Part shown: one piece after another, positions 52,503 to 60,977 of the stretch
Layout: each line of letters begins with the position of its first letter
How positions within the stretch are numbered: the first letter of the stretch is position 1
DNA from: Actinobacillus indolicus
Lineage (GTDB): Bacteria > Pseudomonadota > Gammaproteobacteria > Enterobacterales > Pasteurellaceae
Reading direction: 5' to 3'
Assembly: GCF_004519515.1 (NCBI RefSeq)
Contig: NZ_CP038145.1
Span: 310,001-374,000, forward strand
DNA length: 64,000 nt
Position numbers and translations under genes: made by a program
The notes under the pieces: model-generated
Told to the model about the DNA's origin: nothing
The model's database searches: none
What the model saw: only the letters and a program-made list of their open reading frames with translations

Positions 52503-53063
52503 TTAGCTCCCTTTCTCATTTCGCAGTGCTACAATCTTGGTTTTGGCAAGGCTCTTGGTGCTATCGTTGTAGCTCCCTTTCTCATTTCGCAGTGCTACAA
52601 TTCAATTAACGCTCTTGCCACCCCCTCATTAGTTGTAGCTCCCTTTCTCATTTCGCAGTGCTACAATCTGTTAAAGGTTGCACCGCTTGCCACATCTGTT
52701 GTAGCTCCCTTTCTCATTTCGCAGTGCTACAATAGCAAAACTATTCAATATCTACTTTACACGGTTGTAGCTCCCTTTCTCATTTCGCAGTGCTACAATG
52801 CTGGGTGGGTTGTCGATTGGGTACTTATTGTTGTAGCTCCCTTTCTCATTTCGCAGTGCTACAATTTGCCTTAATTTCGTTTAAGTAGAAAGCCCGTTGT
52901 AGCTCCCTTTCTCATTTCGCAGTGCTACAATTGCTTAGCTGTTCGGCTTGCTTAGCTTGCGGTTGTAGCTCCCTTTCTCATTTCGCAGTGCTACAATAGT
53001 AAAACTATTAAAATACCGCTTTACACGGTTGTAGCTCCCTTTCTCATTTCGCAGTGCTACAAT
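52500..53063 (+). CRISPR. Type II-C CRISPR array, nine repeats and eight 30-bp spacers
   Basis: The 36-bp repeat is GTTGTAGCTCCC-TTTCTCATTTCG-CAGTGCTACAAT, as I recall the Neisseria meningitidis repeat. Repeats start at 52500, 52566, 52632, 52698, 52764, 52830, 52896, 52962 and 53028, with a strict 66-bp period. Eight are identical; the first has its first four bases altered. Each repeat ends TGCTACAAT, an extended -10, so transcription can start in every spacer on the plus strand. Spacer 4 (52734-52763) and spacer 8 (52998-53027) are related at 23 of 30 positions. Confidence 0.98.
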
Positions 53064-53067
53064 CCCT

Positions 53068-53109
53068 ATGCTCCAAAGCCTTATTCAGAAAGGGTTTGGA
53101 GCATTTTAT
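53068..53109 (+). terminator. Terminator directly after the CRISPR array
   Basis: ATGCTCCAAA (53068-53077) pairs perfectly with TTTGGAGCAT (53095-53104), followed by TTTATTTA. It starts 4 nt after the last repeat and would end pre-crRNA transcripts. Confidence 0.88.
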
Positions 53110-53331
53110 TTATATAAAAAACAAGTGATTTTCTCTCAACAAGCGGTTGGTTTAGTAAAATTTTTTGCAAAAAACTGTGGTAAAAAATCATCCATAATTT
53201 ATACCAAAGTGATATTTAGGTATAAATCTAGAAAAAATATTGTTCATTAAACAAGCGTTTAAACAGCGTTTTTGTTCAAAATAAAAGCAATTGAACTGTT
53301 ATATAACTTTCAGTATCTCAATATTTTTTCA
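53110..53331. other. AT-rich gap between array terminator and cas2, possible leader
   Basis: This 222-bp stretch is very AT-rich, holds one uptake signature (ACAAGCGGT, near 53140) and has no credible gene. Because the degenerate repeat is at the other end of the array, this side is the likely site of spacer addition, making it the candidate leader. Nothing else was recognised here. Confidence 0.45.
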
Positions 53332-53658
53332 TTAAAAAAGTAGCATTTGGTTTGCATTCACTTTTTTCTCTTGAACTTTCAACTCACCTAATAAAATCTG
53401 CATACTGGCAAACTGTTTTTCGGTAACTTCTAAGCAACGAATTGAGCCTTCTTCAGGTAGATGTTCACAAAGTCTTTTATGGTGCTTATCTAGTGCATCT
53501 CGACCTCGAACAATGCGGGCATAAACGGAAAGCTGTAACATTTGGTAGCCATCTTTTAATAAAAATTGACGAAACTGATTGGCGACTTTGCGTTTTGCCG
53601 CAGTAGTGACAGGTAAGTCAAAAAAGACGATCATTCGCATAAATTTTGCCTCACTCAT
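53332..53658 (-). CDS. cas2: CRISPR-associated endoribonuclease-fold protein Cas2
   Basis: A 108-residue adaptation protein that bridges Cas1 dimers during spacer integration. It opens MSEAKFMRMIVFFDLPV, with the conserved aspartate in the FFDLP motif, followed by RKVANQFRQFLLKDGYQMLQLSVYARI. The start at 53658 overlaps the cas1 stop by 8 bp; frames starting further upstream lie in cas1. Cas2 is the gene nearest the array. Confidence 0.95.
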   Translation of the reverse strand: MSEAKFMRMIVFFDLPVTTAAKRKVANQFRQFLLKDGYQMLQLSVYARIVRGRDALDKHHKRLCEHLPEEGSIRCLEVTEKQFASMQILLGELKVQEKKVNANQMLLF

Positions 53659-54565
53659 AACGATGTTCCTCAAGCGGTAAGATTTCAGGAAGTTTTAACA
53701 ACTCCGCATTTTTACTTACTAACGCATTCTGAAAGGACGCAATAGCTCTGTCTATGGTAGCTAATACACTAAACGTCTGTTGATTAATGCTCATTTGATA
53801 GTGCAATAAACGAATAAGCTGTTGTTTAGTCGCTGGAGTTAAGCCGTTATCGAGCCTATTTTCTTGCCACAATTGCCACACCATTAAATCGACCAAAGGG
53901 CGAAATGGTTCAATAAAATCATCCGCGAGATTAAAGGGATTTTGTTCATTATGATGAAACAATCCTAACGCTGGTAGCCAACCATATTGTACTAATGCCC
54001 TTGCCACTGCGGATCGTAATATCGTGTAAGCATAGTTCAGATGGGCGTTGATGTGGTTTTCTTGCCAACGGCGAAAATCCTTTCCAAATGCGGTTTGAAA
54101 ATAGAGTTGTGCGGCTTGTGCCTCTATATTTTCTTTATCGCCCGATTTCACTTGTCCTGCCATTGCATACAATCTTTTTGCTTCTTTAGGGTGATGGGAT
54201 TGGGTAAGCACAAAGGCTTGGTTACGGATTTTTTGTTGCACAATCCGTTGCCAAAGTTGCTTTTTCTGCGGTTGGCTTGCTTCAAGTTGTAGTTTAAGTG
54301 TTTTTAATTGGCGATGATATTGAGCGAAAGGTAACCACTGCCCACAAGGTAAAAATTGCTCATCACAACTAAGTAGTGTAATACCTTGTTGAGCGAAAGC
54401 CGAAAGTAGCGGAATTGTGATCACCGTTTCCCGACTTTCCACCACGACAATGGCAATATCTTCAAGGGGAACAGTAAACTCCTGTTCTTCTTGTTGGATT
54501 AACATCTGTTTACGTTTTAAGGATAATTTTCCGCCGTTACTGATTAAAATACTTCGCCAGCTCAT
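53651..54565 (-). CDS. cas1: CRISPR integrase Cas1 (type II)
   Basis: A 304-residue integrase that inserts new spacers with Cas2. It opens MSWRSILISNGGKLSLKRKQ, typical of type II Cas1. Probable metal ligands are Glu in NIEAQAAQLYF, His in GLFHHNEQNPFNLADDF and the Asp residues following it. It lies 55 bp after cas9, and a strong terminator fills that gap, so its expression may be lower than that of cas9. Confidence 0.96.
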   Translation of the reverse strand: MSWRSILISNGGKLSLKRKQMLIQQEEQEFTVPLEDIAIVVVESRETVITIPLLSAFAQQGITLLSCDEQFLPCGQWLPFAQYHRQLKTLKLQLEASQPQKKQLWQRIVQQKIRNQAFVLTQSHHPKEAKRLYAMAGQVKSGDKENIEAQAAQLYFQTAFGKDFRRWQENHINAHLNYAYTILRSAVARALVQYGWLPALGLFHHNEQNPFNLADDFIEPFRPLVDLMVWQLWQENRLDNGLTPATKQQLIRLLHYQMSINQQTFSVLATIDRAIASFQNALVSKNAELLKLPEILPLEEHRYE

Positions 54566-54583
54566 AACCTTCCCCTTGAATTG

Positions 54584-54617
54584 AAAAAATCCCTGCTTTC
54601 ATTGAAAACAGGGATTT
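54584..54617 (-). terminator. Rho-independent terminator between cas9 and cas1
   Basis: Read on the minus strand, AAATCCCTGTTTTC pairs with GAAAGCAGGGATTT (14 bp, one G-U) around a 3-nt loop, ending in six Ts. It starts 4 nt after the cas9 stop. It should end most cas9 transcripts and leave cas1-cas2 to read-through or to another promoter. Confidence 0.88.
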
Positions 54618-54620
54618 GGA

Positions 54621-57600
54621 TTAACGAACAGGTGGACGTTTTTTCATTGGACGACAAGGTCGAATATTTTTACCAAGTTCATCGACTTGGTATTTTTGAA
54701 CAGAAATCGCTGTTTTGACTCCAATACCACGGTGTAATCCAGCTTTACCTTTTGAACTTTCCAAATCGTGTTCTCTAATTGTAATTGCCCCTGTCGCTCT
54801 ATCTAGACTTGCATAATATCCAAAGAATTTTTCTTTCTTCGTTACCACTTCTACTAAATCATTCGGATATAACGCAAATTGGAAAATGGCATTTTCATCC
54901 ATTTCTTCCCATTCAGCTTCATCTTTACCTTGAATTACTGCCCTATTCGGTAAAATTCCTTTTGCCACTTGCCAAGTATAAATCGGAACAAGGAAATATT
55001 TTCCTCCTTTAATAAAGACATCCACTCGCACCATTGAAGCATTATCGGCAACGCCATTTTCTTGGCGAACTAGCACGCCAGATTTTTGTACCTGCTCTAC
55101 ACGCACCGCTTTCACTTGTTGCCCACCCTTTTTATAGAACGGTTCAGCGAAGGCTTTTGCCGGATCATTATTAAAGGCTTCTAAACGTATTTTTAAAGCC
55201 TCATAAAGTTCTTTCTCACGCTCTCGATTGACCATATTTTCCAAATCTTTTAGCTTCAGCTGAGTGAGTGGTACACGAGAAACGCTTAATCCTTCAGCTA
55301 AACGCTTAGCAGATTTGATGGTTTCCATATGCCCTTGTCCCGTCATTTTGCGTGTTGGGGCACGTGAAACAAAGAGCGGTTGAATAAACTCGTGATTTGC
55401 TTGCTGTCGATCTGGTAAGGCGATAACGACATCTTCTGCCGGATTTTCGCTAAATACGCGAATTTCCACTTCTTGACGGAAGAATCTCCAAGGCTCAGGG
55501 AAATGGAAACGGATGATTTCTCCCGTTTCCTGATCGATTTTTTCGCCAGTAAACACATTCATCTCTTTATAACGCACATAATCGGTAATTTTCTTTTGTA
55601 ATGCTCGAGTAGAACAAGCCACAACCACTGCATCAACGGCGTGATGGCGGTCATTATCTTCACGCACTTTTTGAATACCCCAACTTCTGCGAAGTAAGGC
55701 AGTAATTTGACCGTTTGAGGCAAATACTCGTTTTTTACCCTGTCCGACTAATTGCATATGGTCTTCAATAAAATTGCATAAGAAACGTGCTACATAGCGA
55801 GTATCGTTTAAGTTACGCTCTCTAAATCCTTCTTCATCAAGGTGTTTCGTTAAAATTCGTTGTTTTTTGCTATAAGGGAAACGGCTACCATTAACCAACG
55901 CCTGAAATAGTTTCCAACGCTCTGAGTTGTCTTTACCATTTAACCACTCATAAGGTGTTTGATTACCTTTGTTCTGATTTTCACTGGCAAGCACTAACAC
56001 TTTATTATTAAAACTGTCATCCCAAGTACGAGAAAACGGCAATGCGTGATCAATTTCTACATAGCCTTTTTCAAGCAAGCGGTTTAAATCTAACTCTTTG
56101 CCTGAATATAAGCATTTGCCGTGCTGTTGCTCATAAAGACGCATTTTTAGAATATCTTTCGCTTTTGGCTCCCCCACAAAAGTAGGAAAAAATTCTTTAA
56201 ATTTTTCTACCGCTCTTTGTCGCTCATTACGATTTTCTTCCTGACGCTTGGTAATATCTCGGCGTTCACTAAAAGATTTACCCACTTCTCGCCCCGTTTC
56301 AATATGAATACGAGCAGGCGAACCGTATAAACGAACTACACCGTTAATCACTTTTCGAGCTTGAGATAAGGTGCGTAGCACCACAGGATTACGAATGTCT
56401 TCTACGGGAATTTTTGGCAAGAAACGTAGTTCAAGTTGTTCTTTTTTGCCATAGTGATCGCCATAAACCTGTTTGCACGCCTCATCGTAACGCAAACCTT
56501 GCTCCATAAGCGGTAGGATTTTGGCTAAACTTTGCAAAGAGAGTTGAATAAATTTATCAAAACTCAGATTTTCTAATAGGGCATTTAATACCGCAGGCGG
56601 TAATTCACCACTGAGATATTGGCTAATCTCTTCATCGGTTTTATAGATCGAAAAAGCCGTACCGATTTTATCTAACAACTCCGGTTTGGTTTTTAAGCCC
56701 TCCCATTCGGTTTTCAACCCATTACTTTCTAAAGCTTTGCGAATGGCGTGCCAAGCCTTCATTTCCATTAAGGTTGCACTTTCCGCATTATCTTTGCCGT
56801 AACGAACCCCTTTAAAAATCGCTAAATCCGATAATTCCAGCAGTTTCCGTGCTTGAGCATAAGTAAATTTCGCTTTTTCAAAAGGTTGATTTATCAGTAA
56901 TTGACGCTCTTCCGCCGTTAACCCACGATCTGAGCCGTTTTCTAAAATGCGTAAATTATTGAGCTTAGTCAGCCAAATAAAGTATTCCGCACTATAACTG
57001 TTTTTTGCTGCTTTATATTCGGTGGGTTCAAAGGTACATTTCCCTAGCATTTTTAAGATAGCCTCGCCGGATAATGCCGGCTTTTGCCACATTAATAATT
57101 CTGCAATGGCTTGCTCAAGGGATAGAGAAGTATAAGGATTGTTAAATTCACGTTGTTTTTGGAAAAGTAAACGAAGTTCTGCCAGTAAGTCATTACGATC
57201 AAAGGTATGGCTGTAAGCCCCTCGTTGATTGCGGATATGTCCTTCTTCCTGTTGGAATTTTTTAATCGCAATTTCAGCCGGGGTAGAAAATGCGTGCGTT
57301 TGTAATAACTGGCGGTTTTCACTCACTCCTTTTAACAATGCACCCAGTTCTTTATTGTCGGTTTTACTTTCGTTTTTACGCTGTGATAAATAGCCACGAT
57401 GTTTTAACAAATGTAATAACACCGCCGCCCATTCTTTACGATTTAATAAGTGATTCAATCCCTTAACACGCAATTCCCAAGGATTATTCGGCAATGGCTT
57501 AACATCATCTGCTTGCAAAATCCCTTCTTGTTTTAATAAACGCTTGGCTTTAAGCAAACGAACGGCTCTACGTCTGACTAAACGTCGGCTACTTCTTGCT

Positions 57601-57776
57601 AAACGGCGAGCTAAAGCGAGAGAATCCCCTGTTTTAGGTACTTCCGCCCGCTCAAAGGTTCTTACACCCACATCAATTAACCGAATCGGGAGTTCATTTT
57701 GATCAATTTCAACCACTGCCCAACCAACAGAAGCGATACCTAAATCTAAACCGAGAATATAATTGAGAGCTTTCAT
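54621..57776 (-). CDS. cas9: CRISPR effector nuclease Cas9 (type II-C, Neisseria-like)
   Basis: A 1051-residue RNA-guided DNA nuclease. RuvC-I is seen as YILGLDLGIASVGWA (D11), an Arg-rich bridge helix follows (LARSSRRLVRRRAVRLLKAK), RuvC-II is HIETGREVG (E493), the HNH nuclease has VEIDHALPFSR (H577) with a later Asn in ENQNKGNQ, and RuvC-III is RHHAVDAVVVA (H711, D715). All catalytic residues are present. The start at 57776 (MKALNYIL, RBS AAAGGAT) matches II-C relatives; an upstream frame of 37 codons overlaps the tracrRNA promoter. The C-terminal PAM-interacting domain begins near residue 830; the PAM cannot be read from the window. Confidence 0.98.
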   Translation of the reverse strand: MKALNYILGLDLGIASVGWAVVEIDQNELPIRLIDVGVRTFERAEVPKTGDSLALARRLARSSRRLVRRRAVRLLKAKRLLKQEGILQADDVKPLPNNPWELRVKGLNHLLNRKEWAAVLLHLLKHRGYLSQRKNESKTDNKELGALLKGVSENRQLLQTHAFSTPAEIAIKKFQQEEGHIRNQRGAYSHTFDRNDLLAELRLLFQKQREFNNPYTSLSLEQAIAELLMWQKPALSGEAILKMLGKCTFEPTEYKAAKNSYSAEYFIWLTKLNNLRILENGSDRGLTAEERQLLINQPFEKAKFTYAQARKLLELSDLAIFKGVRYGKDNAESATLMEMKAWHAIRKALESNGLKTEWEGLKTKPELLDKIGTAFSIYKTDEEISQYLSGELPPAVLNALLENLSFDKFIQLSLQSLAKILPLMEQGLRYDEACKQVYGDHYGKKEQLELRFLPKIPVEDIRNPVVLRTLSQARKVINGVVRLYGSPARIHIETGREVGKSFSERRDITKRQEENRNERQRAVEKFKEFFPTFVGEPKAKDILKMRLYEQQHGKCLYSGKELDLNRLLEKGYVEIDHALPFSRTWDDSFNNKVLVLASENQNKGNQTPYEWLNGKDNSERWKLFQALVNGSRFPYSKKQRILTKHLDEEGFRERNLNDTRYVARFLCNFIEDHMQLVGQGKKRVFASNGQITALLRRSWGIQKVREDNDRHHAVDAVVVACSTRALQKKITDYVRYKEMNVFTGEKIDQETGEIIRFHFPEPWRFFRQEVEIRVFSENPAEDVVIALPDRQQANHEFIQPLFVSRAPTRKMTGQGHMETIKSAKRLAEGLSVSRVPLTQLKLKDLENMVNREREKELYEALKIRLEAFNNDPAKAFAEPFYKKGGQQVKAVRVEQVQKSGVLVRQENGVADNASMVRVDVFIKGGKYFLVPIYTWQVAKGILPNRAVIQGKDEAEWEEMDENAIFQFALYPNDLVEVVTKKEKFFGYYASLDRATGAITIREHDLESSKGKAGLHRGIGVKTAISVQKYQVDELGKNIRPCRPMKKRPPVR

Positions 57777-57839
57777 TTGAATATCCTTTTTAGCAAAAAT
57801 AACCATTCTTGCTATTTTTACCATAAATTGATGGGAAGG

Positions 57840-57868
57840 TTGACAATTTTTAGTCAAATTTGTAGAAT
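57840..57868 (+). promoter_or_regulatory. tracrRNA promoter
   Basis: TTGACA (57840-57845) and TAGAAT (57863-57868) are separated by 17 bp, a near-consensus sigma-70 promoter on the plus strand. Transcription would start near 57875, just before the anti-repeat. The cas9 start is 64 bp away on the opposite strand. Confidence 0.88.
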
Positions 57869-57874
57869 CGTTCA

Positions 57875-57984
57875 CATATTGTTGCACTGCGAAATGAGAA
57901 ACGTTGCTACAATAAGGCTTTTCTGAAAAGAATTGACCGCAATGCTCTGCCCCTTGTAATTTCGGTTACAAGGGGCATCATTTT
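57875..57984 (+). ncRNA. tracrRNA of the type II-C system
   Basis: The anti-repeat (about 57879-57912) contains GTTGCACTGCGAAATGAGAA and GTTGCTACAAT, complementary to the CRISPR repeat with an internal bulge. It is followed by AAGGCTTTTCTGAAAAG, the GCAATGCTCTGCC nexus region and a terminator stem GCCCCTTGTAA / TTACAAGGGGC (57949-57976) with a T-rich end. Order and wording match the N. meningitidis tracrRNA as I recall it. It lies upstream of cas9 and is transcribed away from it. Confidence 0.94.
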
Positions 57985-58007
57985 AGGGATAGTATTAGAA
58001 AGAAGAA

Positions 58008-59345
58008 TTACTTATATCTCTGCACATCACTCTGCAAATCCAGCCCTTTCAACCACGCCATTTTTTCTTTGATCTGCTTTTCCATTCCACGTTCGGTTGG
58101 GAAGTAGAATTGAGTGTCTTTTAGTTCAGGAGGGAAGTAGTTTTCCCCTGCGGCGTAGGCGTTAGGCTCATCGTGAGCATAGCGGTATTCTTCGCCGTAA
58201 CCTAAGGATTTCATTAAGTTAGTCGGTGCGTTACGCAGATGTTCAGGAACATCGTAATCTTTGCCTTCTTGGGCTAGGCGTTTGGCTTGTTTGAATGCGG
58301 TATAAACAGCATTACTTTTTGGGGCAACGGCAAGGTAAATTACCGCTTGGGCGATAGCCCGTTCGCCTTCGTAAGCTCCTACTCTAGTATAACAATCCCA
58401 CGCAGCAAGGGCGACTTGCATTGCTCTTGGGTCAGCATTGCCCACATCTTCCGATGCTATTGCAAGTAGTCGGCGAGCGACATACAGTGGATCGCCTCCA
58501 GCGGTTAAAATACGAGCGTACCAGTACAATGCACCGTCAGGGGAAGATCCTCGGATGGATTTATGTAAGGCGGAAATCAGATCGTAATAGCGGTCGCCAC
58601 CTTTGTCGAAACGGGCTTGGCGTTCGCCTAACACTTCGGTAAGTAAGGCTTTATCCAGTAATTTTCCTTGTGGCAATTGTTCTGCCATATCGCACATTAA
58701 TTCAAGGCAGTTGAGAGAAAAACGCCCGTCGCCATTGACGTAGTCCGCCAGTAGTTGAAGCACATTATCTTGAATAATGAGTTTTTCATTGCCGAGTCCA
58801 CGCTCTTTGTCTGCAATAGCATTTTGCAAAATTTTTAAAATATCGACCGCTTGTAATGGCTTGAGAATGTAAATTCTTGCCCGTGACAGCAAGGCGTTAT
58901 TCAGTTCAAAGGACGGATTTTCGGTGGTTGCCCCAATAAAAATAATGGTACCGTCTTCAATGTGAGGTAAAAAGGCATCTTGTTGGCTTTTATTAAAACG
59001 GTGAACTTCATCAACAAAGAGTAAAGTACGTCTGCCGGATTGTCGGTTGAGTTTGGCTTTTTCGATGGCTTCTCGGATCTCTTTGATACCACTGGTGACG
59101 GCGGATAGGCGTTCAACTTCGGCATCCAGTTCGTTTGCGATAATTTCAGCAAGGGTGGTTTTACCTGTTCCTGGGGGCCCCCAGAAAATCATTGAGTGGC
59201 TATGCCCAGCTTCAATCGCTCGGCGTAGGGGCTTGCCTTCGCCGATCAGGTGTGATTGTCCGACATATTCAGCTAAAGTGCGAGGTCGCATTCTAGCTGA
59301 AAGAGGGCGAAAATCCGCAGAAAAATCGAAAGATAAGCTGTTCAT
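58008..59345 (-). CDS. rarA: Replication-associated recombination protein RarA (MgsA)
   Basis: A 445-residue AAA+ ATPase of the clamp-loader type that acts at stalled forks. Seen are Walker A GPPGTGKTT (about residue 56), Walker B LLFVDEVHRFNKSQQDAFLPH, sensor GATTENPSFELN and the C-terminal YEGERAIAQAVIYLAVAPKSNA region. The start at 59345 overlaps the mreD stop by one base (TAATG) and removes a non-homologous 19-residue extension. It is the last gene of an mreBCD-rarA run. Confidence 0.94.
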   Translation of the reverse strand: MNSLSFDFSADFRPLSARMRPRTLAEYVGQSHLIGEGKPLRRAIEAGHSHSMIFWGPPGTGKTTLAEIIANELDAEVERLSAVTSGIKEIREAIEKAKLNRQSGRRTLLFVDEVHRFNKSQQDAFLPHIEDGTIIFIGATTENPSFELNNALLSRARIYILKPLQAVDILKILQNAIADKERGLGNEKLIIQDNVLQLLADYVNGDGRFSLNCLELMCDMAEQLPQGKLLDKALLTEVLGERQARFDKGGDRYYDLISALHKSIRGSSPDGALYWYARILTAGGDPLYVARRLLAIASEDVGNADPRAMQVALAAWDCYTRVGAYEGERAIAQAVIYLAVAPKSNAVYTAFKQAKRLAQEGKDYDVPEHLRNAPTNLMKSLGYGEEYRYAHDEPNAYAAGENYFPPELKDTQFYFPTERGMEKQIKEKMAWLKGLDLQSDVQRYK

Positions 59346-59833
59346 TAGCGTAAATGCAGTCCTCGGCGTATGTGTCGCATCAGTAAGAAAATCCACGGCC
59401 ATAAGATACCGCTTATGATCGCCCCGATAATTTCTTGGGTGTTAAATTCTGCACTATGTAGCACCAGTTCGATAAAGAAAATAAAGCAACGAATGAGTGC
59501 GATATATGCCATGACAAGTAAACTCTGTAACCATAACGAGAGATTACGCAAAATGAGATGATATTTGGCAACAAAATAAATCGCAATCGACAACACCAAA
59601 GCGTGAATGCCTAAAATTGAGCCTAAAATCAAATCCCAAACAATGCCCGCTAAAAAGGCTGTGCCGACACTAATTTTGTCAGGTAACGCTAATGCCCAAT
59701 AAATAAGGACAAGTATAACCCAACTTGGACGTAATCCTTGTAAATCCACAGGCCAAGGCATAATCTCTAAAACAAAAGCGATGACAAAAATAAAGGTCAG
59801 AACTAAAAGTTGGAAAATTATATTCTCACGCAT
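59345..59833 (-). CDS. mreD: Rod shape-determining protein MreD
   Basis: A 162-residue inner-membrane protein with about five hydrophobic segments, matching MreD in length and in its position after mreC. It works with MreB and MreC in the elongation complex. Its start overlaps the mreC stop by one base. Confidence 0.92.
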   Translation of the reverse strand: MRENIIFQLLVLTFIFVIAFVLEIMPWPVDLQGLRPSWVILVLIYWALALPDKISVGTAFLAGIVWDLILGSILGIHALVLSIAIYFVAKYHLILRNLSLWLQSLLVMAYIALIRCFIFFIELVLHSAEFNTQEIIGAIISGILWPWIFLLMRHIRRGLHLR

Positions 59834-60885
59834 TACTCTGCTCCTTGTTCTGTACTGTGGTTAATATCGCTCTCTACTTCAGGCTGGCTAGCTGGGTTTT
59901 CAGTTTCATCCGTAGGATCGATATTTTCTTCTTTTGGCTCATCCCCATTTACTTGCGTTTTTTTACTGTTTTTTAAACGATCTAATGGGTTTAAGCTATT
60001 ACGTCGTTCTTCAACGGCATCTCTCACATCTTGCGGAGATAAAGACTCAGACTTACGAATTTCTTCACTCGTTGGCCACAATAAAAGCAAGTAGCGTAAA
60101 CGATCAAGGGAAGCAAGTGGGCGTGCTGTGGCTCTTGCAAAATGGTTTGAACCATCATTTTGTACGGTTTCAATCACCGCAACAGGATAGCCTTCGGGAA
60201 AACGTCCTCCTAATCCAGAAGTAACAAGCACATCTCCTTTGGCAATATCCACGGTTCTTGGTAAGTTATCTAAAATCAATTCATTGCTATGTCCATTACC
60301 ATTGGCTATTGCTCGAACATCGTTACGCAAAATTTGTACAGGAATAGCATGAGTGACATCGGTTAAAAGCAATACTCGGCTACTTTTTTCCCCGACAGAA
60401 ATGACTTGCCCCACGACACCTCGTTCATCAATCACGGGTTGCCCGACAAATGCACCATCACTTTGTCCTTGATTGATCACCACTTGTTGACGGTAAGCGT
60501 CCATTTCTGCTGTCAGCACTTCCGCTACTTTTTTATATTCATCTTGGCGTAAAGGGGAACTGAGTAATAAGCGCAAACGTTGATTTTCAACTTTCAATTG
60601 ATCGAGTAATAACAGATCTGCATTTTTTTCTCGTAATTGATCTTTCAAAACACGATTTTCTAGTTGTAATTTTTGGCTATCTATAAAATTATTGCTGACA
60701 CCATCCAATACAGTTCTTGGCGTGTTCGCAAAATAATAGAGACCACTTACCGCTGTTTCTAATACACTACGCATTTGAATCATGGCGCTACTTCTACCAT
60801 CTAATAAAATTAAACTAATAGAAATAATCACTGCAAAAAATAGACGAACACCAATGGAAGGCGCTTTCGCAAAAATAGGTTTCAT
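59833..60885 (-). CDS. mreC: Rod shape-determining protein MreC
   Basis: A 350-residue periplasmic scaffold anchored by one N-terminal helix (about residues 12-30). A coiled coil (residues ~68-105, LQLENRVLKDQLREKNADLL) and the beta domain (VISVGEKSSRVLLLTDVTHAIPV, VTSGLGGRFPEGYPVA) follow. The last ~60 residues are acidic and Pro-rich, of low complexity, and variable within the family. Confidence 0.95.
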   Translation of the reverse strand: MKPIFAKAPSIGVRLFFAVIISISLILLDGRSSAMIQMRSVLETAVSGLYYFANTPRTVLDGVSNNFIDSQKLQLENRVLKDQLREKNADLLLLDQLKVENQRLRLLLSSPLRQDEYKKVAEVLTAEMDAYRQQVVINQGQSDGAFVGQPVIDERGVVGQVISVGEKSSRVLLLTDVTHAIPVQILRNDVRAIANGNGHSNELILDNLPRTVDIAKGDVLVTSGLGGRFPEGYPVAVIETVQNDGSNHFARATARPLASLDRLRYLLLLWPTSEEIRKSESLSPQDVRDAVEERRNSLNPLDRLKNSKKTQVNGDEPKEENIDPTDETENPASQPEVESDINHSTEQGAE

Positions 60886-60977
60886 AATTTGATTAAAATT
60901 TAACTCATCTGTTTAAACGCAAAATGGACAATAGCGCTTGTTATTGTCCATTTTACCTTTTAATTCACCAATCTTGG

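Noticed and set aside
53068..53250. A 60-residue plus-strand frame after the CRISPR array
   Set aside because: It begins inside the array terminator hairpin, runs through AT-rich DNA and an uptake sequence, and has no RBS or recognisable motif.
57777..57887. A 37-codon N-terminal extension of Cas9
   Set aside because: It overlaps the tracrRNA promoter and 5' end, has no RBS, and Cas9 relatives begin at the MKALNYILGLD-type start, which has AAAGGAT upstream.
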